Positions 60,001-61,787 of a stretch of DNA of 64,000 nucleotides are shown in pieces. Both the position numbers and the translations under genes were made by a program. The notes beneath the pieces were generated by a model, which was not told the DNA's origin, did not search any database, and saw nothing but the letters and a program-made list of their open reading frames with translations. Origin of the DNA: Colias croceus (lineage: Eukaryota > Arthropoda > Insecta > Lepidoptera > Pieridae); assembly GCF_905220415.1 (NCBI RefSeq), contig NC_059552.1, forward strand, positions 6,649,001 to 6,713,000, written 5' to 3'. Within the stretch, counting starts at the first letter, position 1, and each line of letters begins with the position of its first letter.

Positions 60001-61787
60001 TTATCTTGCTCTGACGCAAAGATTATATCTTTTTGTATTAAACTTTGGTTTCTGTTATATTTAAGTCGACAAATATGATATTTGATCAAAATATAAAACT
60101 TTTACCCTCAAAAATATCTTTGCTTGCTATATTATATTATATATTATAATTTATAATGTGTAGTAAATAAATATAAAATGAACTAATGCAAATAATATAT
60201 TGTCTGAATAATAACTTAAGTGAATAATGTAGTTTAAATTATAAAATTAAAATATTTGTATGCCAATTGTTGGCGAATTGTGCGGACGTGAAATGTATTA
60301 TAACTTTGTAACCACAATTCATACAAATAAATTTTCATTTCATTTCATTTCATTTGACTAGCTGTTCCGCGCGGTTTCACCCCCGTGGCTCCACTAGTGT
60401 GGGGTCGTAGCGTGATGATATATAGCCTACCTCGATAAATAAGCTATCTAAAACCGAAAGATTTTTTTTAATCGGACCAGTAGTTTCCGAGATTAGCGCG
60501 TTCAAACAAACAAACAAACAAACTCTTCAGCTTTATGATATTAGCACAGAATACATAATAGTAGCTAAACGCTACAGAACGGACACTCTCCGCCTCCCGC
60601 CAAAATTAAACACTTACCTCACCCCGCACGATCAGACATGTTATGGTACCCATTTCCCCGCAAGGACGATACCAACGACGTCTTTAGACGAAACGCAACG
60701 AAGATTGACAACATTAATCAAATTGACTTAAAGCAATTTTATTATTTTGGATTTGTGATTATCGTTTTTCGTAGAAAATGGTTAGATATTGTGCTGTTTA
60801 CGGATGTATTTCATCAGAAAAACGCGAATTTTTTTTTACGCTAGTCACAAATGTGCCAACCATAAAGAGTTTACACACACATTTGCAGTCTCTACAGTGT
60901 GACTGTCAAAACTATAATTTTGTATGGAGTGTCCGGGGTGTGATATTAGTATAGATGTCTCAAAAGGATATTTGTATTAAAAAAACTATGTCAAGATAAA
61001 GTATTTTTAAAAGCTGTCCCAAAATAGGTACAGATTTTTGGAACATTCTCATATCTTAAAGCTGTCATATGACGTTGAAATAAACCCCAACTGACTTTGA
61101 TACAACACACGCTCTCGACCTTGAAAGCCTTACGTAAGAGTAGATTAAAATATTATTGTACTTCTTAATATTAATATATTAAATGCAATTGATAAATATT
61201 ATTAAATTGATAAATTAAAATGTTAAAAATACGTAATGATGTTTCAAAAGTGCTTCTCAAAGAAGTCTAGTTGAATAAATAAATGTTTGAGTTTGAGTTT
61301 AATAGATTTTGTCATCGAAATAGAGTTGATTGAAGCTGGTAGAGCTAATTTCAATTACTTTTTTAAGTTTCTCACTAGAATTAGATTTATTATAATAATT
61401 AAAAACCAAGATTAAGAATTAGTTTATTCATATTGGTTTTTAATTTTGTAAAATTTACCGTGTATATAATAGGTAATTTAAAAATATTAAACAATACGTA
61501 AAACCAACCTCCAACGGTATCACAATAAAGGTCACTATCAGGTCTGCAATGACCAAATGTGTCATCAACAAGTTGACCCTTGACTTCCTCCGCCTCGACC
61601 GGATAAGGGCAATGAACACAGCTATGTTACCAGCAGCTCCAACCAAAAACAATGCACTATAAATCCCCACCACAAAACCTTGGTCTGAAGTTAGAACCGT
61701 CTCCTGCTCAGGATCTGTAGCATTCATTATAAAATCCATGTTAAAATATTCCCAAAATTTATGATCTGTGTCCCACGTCTTATTCAT
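8850..61787 (-). CDS. AKHR: AKH-receptor-like G protein-coupled receptor, 8 coding exons, 422 aa
   Basis: This is a rhodopsin-class peptide receptor at the plasma membrane. The AKH receptor of this family binds adipokinetic hormone on fat body and signals through G proteins to mobilise lipid and sugar. Joining eight exons at GT/AG sites with matching phases gives 1269 nt (422 codons plus TAA) with no internal stop. Visible features are N-glycosylation sites at N2 and N22, TM1 about 37-62, TM2 71-91 with ADL (D82), C109 and C187 for the extracellular disulfide, DRF at 133-135, TM4 152-168, TM5 200-226, CWMP in TM6 (279-282), DPLVY in TM7 (319-323), and C342 as a possible palmitoylation site. 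The first ATG is preceded by an in-frame TGA 33 nt upstream. The TM7 motif has Asp where NPxxY is usual. AKHR is my best family match; an ACP receptor is the alternative, and corazonin receptor is less likely. The receptor class is secure; the exact ortholog is inferred from recall of family sequence features. Confidence 0.85.
9058..9109 (+). repeat. Fragment of the AACCGACTTCAAA repeat
   Basis: It matches the start of the longer elements at 12976 and 58907: a GACTTCAAAAAA block, then GAGGTTCTCAATT and GGGCCGGTAT. Only the first 50 bp or so are present. Confidence 0.65.
10086..10200. repeat. MITE-like end and poly-G tracts
   Basis: It begins GGGGCTGTCCATTAATCACG, a start I associate with insect MITEs, and contains G runs at about 10119-10132 and 10166-10178. 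The other end was not identified. Confidence 0.45.
11098..11163 (+). repeat. Short interspersed repeat (TTGAATAAATAAATGTTTGA)
   Basis: The block GCTTCTAGAAGAAGTCTTAA, then TTGAATAAATAAATGTTTGA and GTTTGAGTTT, recurs at 21443 (inverted), 52781 (inverted) and 61239. It is probably the 3' end of a retroelement family. Confidence 0.7.
11698..11855 (-). mobile_element. Helitron-like repeat, family 2
   Basis: Family 2 on its own strand starts TATACTAATATTATAAAGCT, then GTTTGTTTG, and ends ACCGCGGGGCGCAGCTA(GT). It carries the block CCATTTATCGAGGAAGGCTA. This copy is in minus orientation and internally shortened. Confidence 0.7.
12976..13704. mobile_element. Fold-back element with AACCGACTTCAAA ends
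   Basis: It starts AACCGACTTCAAAAAAAGGA, has a poly(T) run at about 13020-13043 and a body like the copy at 58907. The right part is a long palindrome (13425-13704). The end GAAGTCGGTTGTTTTTAACG occurs there in both orientations. Confidence 0.75.
13425..13704. repeat. Long inverted repeat, arms about 130 bp, short loop
   Basis: The left arm (13425 to about 13554) and right arm (about 13575-13704) are near-exact reverse complements separated by about 20 bp. Each outer end carries AATAAAAATAACTGCG or its complement, then the GACTTCAAAAACGG block. Transcripts would form a long hairpin. Confidence 0.9.
14310..14368 (-). CDS. AKHR: AKHR-like receptor, coding exon 7 (59-nt micro-exon, C-tail)
   Basis: This short exon is bounded by a pyrimidine-rich acceptor (CTTTGTCCGTACAG|GA) and a strong donor (AAT|GTAAGTAT). 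Its two leading bases complete the codon left open by the previous exon, and its 57 remaining bases leave phase 0, exactly what the terminal exon needs. It encodes IMEPGKYIGKQQAVVQTNN, part of the cytoplasmic tail. The match of both splice sites and both phases is the evidence; similarity to known tails could not be tested here. Confidence 0.75.
14509..14733 (-). mobile_element. tRNA-derived SINE
   Basis: On the minus strand the head reads GACGCGGTTGGCGCAGTGGT (A-box region), then GGTCCCGGGTTCGATCCC (B-box), a body with CTTGGGTCTGGGTGTTATTA, and a tail around CCTAGTACCCACAACACAAG. No intact tRNA cloverleaf is expected. Confidence 0.75.
15484..15835 (-). mobile_element. 5'-truncated LINE tail with C-terminal RT fragment
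   Basis: An 80-codon minus frame (15555-15797) encodes WNMLPESVFPDEYNMEVFKR, the C-terminal signature of Jockey/CR1-like reverse transcriptases, near a T-rich tail at 15485-15496. All catalytic domains are missing. Target duplication not found. Confidence 0.75.
15968..16281. mobile_element. MITE with TACCCGACTGC terminal inverted repeats
   Basis: The left end TACCCGACTGC and right end GCAGTCGGGTA are exact inverted copies, bounding about 314 bp with CATACATACATACTTACATA inside. A solo right end (CCTTCTTGCGCAGTCGGGTA) lies at 16460-16481. Confidence 0.8.
16796..16902. repeat. Interspersed repeat, copy 1 of 2
   Basis: It shares blocks CCTAATATAGTT, CTGTTTTTC and GGAGCCTGTGTTCACACTAA with 48629-48733. 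Its origin is unknown. Confidence 0.65.
17294..17481 (-). CDS. AKHR: AKHR-like receptor, coding exon 6 (ECL3, TM7, helix 8)
   Basis: The acceptor is TTCTCTTCAG|G and the donor is CACA|GTAAGTAT, a near-perfect consensus, phase 1. It encodes YMFDRESAMLVSARVQDL, then TM7 (FFIMAVSNSCMDPLVYG) and a short helix-8 region ending LRKIFCIHSENLNGH. The usual NPxxY is DPLVY here. The frame stays open past the donor for 13 codons to a TAG at 17253, so retention of the next intron would give a shorter receptor of 364 residues. I prefer the spliced form because the donor is strong and two in-phase downstream exons exist. Confidence 0.88.
18938..19108 (-). mobile_element. Helitron-like repeat, family 3
   Basis: The plus strand begins ACTAGCGGTCCGCCCCGGCT, then TCGCCCGTGGTACATG, a coding-free body with CCATCCTCGTACTTCAAGGA and a block ATCGGTTCAGCCGTTCTTGA. 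It is the best preserved copy of this family in the window. Confidence 0.75.
19111..19176. repeat. AT-rich tandem repeat (AAGACATATTATATAT)
   Basis: About four imperfect units of 13-20 bp starting AAGACATATTATA follow the Helitron-like copy directly. Confidence 0.7.
19375..19490. mobile_element. Hairpin element, 38-bp arms
   Basis: The left arm (from 19375) contains AGCCAAGTGGCTTTCTGTTA and GCGTAGCGTT; the right arm (to 19490) is its reverse complement apart from one or two bases in the G/C run. The loop is about 39 bp. Probably a short fold-back MITE. Confidence 0.8.
20289..20442 (-). CDS. AKHR: AKHR-like receptor, coding exon 5 (ICL3, TM6)
   Basis: The exon is 154 nt, phase 1 in and phase 2 out, residues 238-288 plus two bases of W289. 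The acceptor is TTTTTGGCAG|AT and the donor CTGTG|GTAAGT. It encodes a charged third intracellular loop (RRSDQRPLARARRRTLRMT) and TM6 with the CWxP switch (FACCWMPYATMTLW). A 169-bp MITE-like element starts only 29 nt upstream of the exon, inside the acceptor region. Confidence 0.93.
20471..20639. mobile_element. MITE flanked by TTA, next to the exon 5 acceptor
   Basis: The ends TGGGCGCTCTTCACAAT and ATTGTGAATATGGCCCA are imperfect inverted repeats (13 of 17), flanked on both sides by TTA (20468-20470 and 20640-20642). Its near end is 29 nt from exon 5. Confidence 0.7.
21443..21510 (-). repeat. Short interspersed repeat, inverted copy
   Basis: Carries AAACTCAAACTCAAACATTT and TTAGACTTCTTCTAGAAGCA, the reverse complement of the repeat at 11098. 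Confidence 0.7.
21577..21987 (-). pseudogene. DDE transposase C-terminal fragment (Tc1/mariner-type, DDE_3-like)
   Basis: 136 codons ending in a stop. The motif LRLPPYHPELNPIELLWG (residues 28-45) is the block around the third catalytic acidic residue (E41) of Tc1/mariner-type DDE transposases, which cut and paste DNA. It is followed by a Lys-rich segment and an acidic, Ser-rich tail (ETSSSSSDE, ending EDYDYD). The region with the first two Asp residues is absent: sequence upstream of 21987 does not continue the domain. The frame is therefore a truncated copy. Acidic tails like this occur in several insect DDE_3 proteins. Terminal repeats were not found. Confidence 0.75.
22509..22733. mobile_element. 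MITE with about 50-bp terminal inverted repeats and TA duplication
   Basis: The left end GGCCGGGAGATACTGACACA continues through AAATTTCGGGTCATTTGTAA; the right end is its reverse complement. TA lies on both sides (22509-22510, 22732-22733). The TA duplication fits a Tc1/mariner-mobilised element of about 221 bp. Confidence 0.85.
24375..24597 (+). mobile_element. Helitron-like repeat, family 1
   Basis: A full copy running from TCCATACTAATATTATAAAT, through (CTGT)n and TGAAATTTGGTATGGAGATA, to a GCGCGGGCGATGCCGCGG hairpin and CTAGT. Confidence 0.8.
25635..25868 (-). mobile_element. Helitron-like repeat, family 1
   Basis: A full copy in minus orientation. The plus strand starts ACTAGGTTTCCACCCGCGGC and ends in ACTTTCGCATTTATAATATA. 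It has the longer internal CATTTTCCCGGGATAAAAAG variant also seen at 34518. Confidence 0.8.
26311..26485 (+). mobile_element. Helitron-like repeat, further family
   Basis: A body with ACGGCTTGATCGATTCTCAT and AAATTTTGTGTGCATATCGG, ending GGGACAGCTAAT. A known lepidopteran style of repeat; the end motif is degraded from CTAGT. Confidence 0.6.
26499..26540 (-). mobile_element. Helitron-like 3'-end fragment
   Basis: ACTAGCCGCTCATCCCGACT followed by CCGCCTGGGTGGACCCGGG, only the hairpin end. Confidence 0.5.
26563..26789 (-). mobile_element. Helitron-like repeat, family 1 variant
   Basis: The plus strand starts ACTAGATTTCCGCCCCCGGC and shares GTTCCCGTTCCCGTGAGATT-type sequence with family 1, but its far end has (CATACATC)n and AACTTTCGCC instead of the CAGA tract. 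Confidence 0.65.
27461..27600 (-). mobile_element. tRNA-derived SINE
   Basis: On the minus strand: TCTCCTTGGTACAGTGGTTG (A-box region) then GGTCCTGGGTTCGATTCCCA (B-box), a pol III promoter layout. The tail was not resolved. Confidence 0.75.
29075..29212 (-). mobile_element. Helitron-like repeat, family 3, end lost
   Basis: Retains TTTACGTTTTCTCTCTATAA, ACCATCCTCGTA and a TGGTTCAGCTGATCTCGATA block; the CTAGT end is missing. Confidence 0.6.
30594..30793. mobile_element. MITE with AGGGTCAG ends
   Basis: The left end AGGGTCAGCGCACAT and right end ATGTGCACTGACCCT are inverted repeats with one mismatch, about 200 bp apart. The target duplication is unclear (TTA on the left only). Confidence 0.7.
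32026..32081 (+). repeat. Fragment of the AACCGACTTCAAA repeat
   Basis: AACCGACTTCAAAAAAAGGA, then GGAGGTTATCAATTCGGTCG and a T run; only the left end of the family. Confidence 0.7.
33373..33543. mobile_element. MITE, GATTTTTCAATC family, copy 1
   Basis: The ends GGCCCGATTTTTCAATCCTT and GATTGAAAAATCGGCCCTT are inverted repeats about 35 bp long including AGTTAAAACTTA. TTA lies at both ends. Other copies at 42818 and 54721. Confidence 0.8.
34518..34753 (+). mobile_element. Helitron-like repeat, family 1
   Basis: A full copy from TCCATACTAATATTATAGAT to the hairpin GCGGGCGAAGCCGCGGGC and CTAGT. Confidence 0.8.
35666..35932. mobile_element. MITE with long inverted ends rich in GCGCT
   Basis: The left end GGCCGTATTCAGACAGAAAG and right end CTTTCTTTCTGAATACGCCC are inverted repeats that extend about 60 bp through GGAAACTTATAAGCGCTTA. 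TTA flanks both sides (35663-35665, 35933-35935). The interior repeats AGCGCT and CGGCGC many times. It lies 58 bp past the exon 4 donor. Confidence 0.85.
35991..36195 (-). CDS. AKHR: AKHR-like receptor, coding exon 4 (ECL2, TM5)
   Basis: The exon is 205 nt, phase 0 in and phase 1 out, residues 170-237. The acceptor is TTGTTACAG|AGC and the donor TCTG|GTGAGT. It starts SLVFRVMQHPTVPEFEQC and includes EQCVSFEAF, the second extracellular loop with C187, then TM5 (LLAMYFLPLVIITVCYA) and the start of the third intracellular loop. The EQCV(S/T) pattern before an aromatic-rich stretch is one of the clearest signs of the AKH/corazonin/GnRH receptor group. Confidence 0.94.
36723..36750. repeat. Perfect 28-bp palindrome
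   Basis: Its first 14 bases, ATTCGTTTCATAAT, are followed directly by their reverse complement with no spacer. Confidence 0.9.
37034..37217. repeat. GC-rich interspersed repeat with inverted ends
   Basis: It begins AAGCTATTGCATAGCTTATC and ends with GCATGCAATAGCTTTACCGC, so AGCTATTGCAT recurs inverted. The middle (CCTTGAGCGCGGGGACCACA, CTCCCCACTCCGACTGGCGG) is a sequence style common in Lepidoptera. Class uncertain. Confidence 0.6.
38885..39054 (-). mobile_element. Helitron-like repeat, family 2
   Basis: Contains GGTCTTAGCGTGA, CCTTCCTCGATAAATGGGCT, CAAACAAACAAAACTCTTCA and ends in TATAATATTATAGTATAGA. The CTAGT end is lost. Confidence 0.7.
39055..39225 (-). mobile_element. Helitron-like repeat, further family
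   Basis: Begins ACTAGCTTACCGCCCGCGGC immediately after the family 2 copy and ends around GGACAAACATTGTGACACGA. The 5' part resembles the element at 26311. Confidence 0.65.
39305..39410 (-). CDS. AKHR: AKHR-like receptor, coding exon 3 (ICL2, TM4)
   Basis: The exon is 106 nt. It completes R134 and encodes residues 135-169. The acceptor is TTTGCAG|G and the donor CAA|GTGAGT, phase 0. It reads FFAVLYPLRLAIARKRSK, then TM4 (TMLSVAWVVALLCSVPQ). The DRF followed by FAVLYPL and the basic second intracellular loop are typical of the family. A Helitron-like repeat begins about 80 bp beyond the donor, and the 3' end of a truncated LINE lies about 280 bp before the acceptor. Confidence 0.93.
39690..42230 (-). 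mobile_element. 5'-truncated non-LTR retrotransposon in intron 2
   Basis: A minus-oriented LINE that keeps the C-terminal part of the endonuclease and the whole reverse transcriptase. It ends in AT-rich sequence with a (TAATAA)n-like tail near 39690-39735. The 5' edge, near 42230, cuts into the endonuclease domain. It sits in the same orientation as the receptor gene. Target duplication not identified; the 3' boundary is approximate. Confidence 0.85.
39890..42224 (-). pseudogene. LINE endonuclease (partial)-reverse transcriptase, one frameshift
   Basis: The frame opens at GDFNAHPGE (endonuclease block) and has WSDHFPL at about residue 76. The reverse transcriptase shows AAGHDGLGVEHL, NYRPISLAAILGK, FGFRHGLSTEHA, FLDLSKAYDRVSYEKLW, GLRQGGLTSTTLF and the YADD active site (40533-40544). 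Near the C-terminus one extra T in a run of seven (A on the plus strand, 40026-40032) shifts the frame; after correction by one base, AIMRKRAASVMRRMRESS and the rest continue to a stop at 39890. The N-terminal half of the endonuclease is missing. Clade not assigned. Confidence 0.88.
42818..42994. mobile_element. MITE, GATTTTTCAATC family, copy 2
   Basis: The ends AGGGCCGATTTTTCAATCAT and GATTGAAAAATCAGCCCT are inverted repeats. The interior matches the copies at 33373 and 54721 (AATAAAGTATTACACGATAA). Confidence 0.8.
44913..45089 (+). mobile_element. Helitron-like repeat, family 2
   Basis: Runs from TCTATACTCAATATTACAGC through GTTTGTTTGTTTGAACCCGC to a degraded ATGAAACCGCGGGGCATAGT end. Confidence 0.7.
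45907..46102 (+). mobile_element. Helitron-like repeat, family 2, first of a tandem pair
   Basis: Starts TCTATACTAATATTATAAAG and ends GCGGAGCAGCTAGT. The 12 bp just before it (TCTATACTAATA) repeat its own first bases. Confidence 0.75.
46103..46294 (+). mobile_element. Helitron-like repeat, family 2, second of a tandem pair
   Basis: Begins AATATTATAAAGATTAAGAG directly after the CTAGT of the first copy, lacking only about the first 8 bp, and ends ACCGCGGGGAACAGCTAGT. Confidence 0.75.
46708..47246 (-). mobile_element. Helitron-like repeat, longer family
   Basis: The plus strand starts ACTAGCTTTTACCCGCGGCT, then TCGCTCGCG. The body includes two related blocks, each with TAGGGGACGAATTTTC/ACGCCTACGT-type sequence and GTGCGTTGATAGATCACTAT, so it is internally duplicated. 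Confidence 0.65.
48629..48733. repeat. Interspersed repeat, copy 2 of 2
   Basis: Matches 16796-16902 (CCTAATATAGTT, CTGTTTTTC, GGAGCCTGTGTTCACACTAA). Confidence 0.65.
48767..49271. mobile_element. Non-autonomous DNA transposon with 34-bp terminal inverted repeats
   Basis: The left end TATAGTAGAGCCATTTTAAT continues AGGCAACATTTGAC; the right end is its reverse complement with two mismatches. About 505 bp, with no open frame of note inside. A TA duplication is possible but lies within the repeat and is not certain. Confidence 0.8.
49914..50069 (+). mobile_element. Helitron-like repeat, family 3
   Basis: Contains GCATCACGCGTGAACGGGTG, TACGAGGATGGTCCTTATGT and ends GTGTGGACCGCTAGT. Confidence 0.7.
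50403..50524 (-). CDS. AKHR: AKHR-like receptor, coding exon 2 (ECL1, TM3)
   Basis: The exon is 122 nt, phase 0 in and phase 2 out, encoding residues 94-133 plus two bases of R134. The acceptor is a T-rich tract ending CAG|ATT at 50525 and the donor is AG|GTAAGA at 50402. It encodes IGWRTTNAWLAGNWACK, then TM3 ending SSNVLVCISLDR. C109 is the conserved TM3 cysteine that pairs with C187. The arginine of the DR(Y/F) motif is split by the following intron. Class A receptor genes often carry an intron at this place. Confidence 0.93.
52419..52637 (-). mobile_element. Helitron-like repeat, family 1
   Basis: A full minus-oriented copy: ACTAGGTTTCCGCCTGCGGC on the plus strand through to AATATTAGTATGGA. 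Confidence 0.8.
52781..52811 (-). repeat. Short interspersed repeat fragment
   Basis: TTAGACTTCTTCTAGAAGCA matches the repeat at 21443; the rest is missing. GC-rich sequence of unknown origin follows to about 52890. Confidence 0.55.
53194..53262 (+). mobile_element. tRNA-like SINE head
   Basis: TATTTGGCGCAATGGTTATC resembles a tRNA A-box region and TGTTCGATTCCCGG a B-box. The spacing and the lack of a clear acceptor stem suggest a SINE head rather than a working tRNA gene. Confidence 0.5.
54113..54276 (+). mobile_element. Helitron-like repeat, family 3
   Basis: Contains AGAACTGCTGAACCGATTTC, ACGAGGATGGTTCTTATGGA and ends GGGCGGACCGCTAGT. Confidence 0.7.
54721..54910. mobile_element. MITE, GATTTTTCAATC family, copy 3
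   Basis: The ends AGGCCGACTTTTCAATCCTT and GATTGAGAAATCAGCCCTT are inverted repeats; the interior TAATAAAGTATTACACGAAC matches the other copies. TTAA-like flanks. Confidence 0.8.
55493..55663 (-). mobile_element. Helitron-like repeat, family 2
   Basis: TAGCTGTGCCCCGCGGTTTT at the start and AACTTTTCAGCGTTATATTA near the far end; interior diverged. Confidence 0.65.
57358..57642 (+). mobile_element. SINE-like repeat
   Basis: A head with GTGGTGAGGACCTCGGACTT and GGGGTTCCAGATC, then GTGAAGGAAAACATCGTGAG, and a tail with GTCCCAGCAGTGGAAACGTA and GGCTGATAATGATGATAA. This order is one I know from lepidopteran SINEs; the exact family is not named. Confidence 0.6.
58540..58690 (+). mobile_element. 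Chimeric Helitron-like repeat (family 1 start, family 3 end)
   Basis: It starts TCCATACTAATATTATAAAT and GAATTTGCATGAAATCTGG-like family 1 sequence, but ends TATGTACCACGGGCGAAGCC, then GAGGCGGACCGCTAGT, which is the family 3 end. Confidence 0.7.
58907..59173 (+). mobile_element. AACCGACTTCAAA element, full-length copy
   Basis: It begins AACCGACTTCAAAAAAAAGG and ends AAGTTTGAAGTCGGTTGTTT, then TTAACGCAGTTAT, so AACCGACTTCAAA forms inverted ends. The body includes CCGATTACTCCGAGGTTTCT and TGGTGTCGAATTGGTCCCAT, shared with 12976. Confidence 0.8.
60336..60355. repeat. (CATTT)n microsatellite
   Basis: About four to five units of CATTT directly before a Helitron-like copy. Confidence 0.8.
60357..60550 (-). 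mobile_element. Helitron-like repeat, family 2
   Basis: ACTAGCTGTTCCGCGCGGTT at the CTAGT end, interior CCTACCTCGATAAATAAGCT and an (AAAC)n block next to CTCTTCAGCTTTATGATATT. Confidence 0.7.
61239..61304 (+). repeat. Short interspersed repeat
   Basis: TTCAAAAGTGCTTCTCAAAG, then TTGAATAAATAAATGTTTGA and GTTTGAGTTT; same family as 11098. It lies about 200 bp beyond the exon 1 donor. Confidence 0.7.
61509..61787 (-). CDS. AKHR: AKHR-like receptor, coding exon 1 (N-terminus, TM1, TM2)
   Basis: This exon encodes residues 1-93, from MNKTWDTDHKF to FIVIPLE. It holds the extracellular N-terminus with sequons NKT and NAT, TM1 (GFVVGIYSALFLVGAAGN), a basic first intracellular loop (RSRRRKSR) and TM2 (LLMTHLVIADLIV). 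An in-frame TGA at 61818-61820 and the lack of another upstream ATG in frame support the start at 61787. The donor is GAG|GTTGGT after residue 93, phase 0. Splicing there gives PLE-IGWR, whereas reading through gives PLEVGFTYC, so the few residues encoded beyond the donor are intron. A 5' untranslated exon may exist further up but I could not define one. Confidence 0.92.

Larger units (their letters stand above)
50525..61508 (-). other. Receptor intron 1
   Basis: An 11-kb intron following the first coding exon. It contains Helitron-like copies at 52.4, 54.1, 55.5, 58.5 and 60.4 kb, SINE-like copies at 53.2 and 57.4 kb, a MITE at 54.7 kb and a full AACCGACTTCAAA element at 58.9 kb. Elsewhere I see plain AT-rich sequence. 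First introns often hold enhancers, but none can be named here. Confidence 0.7.
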
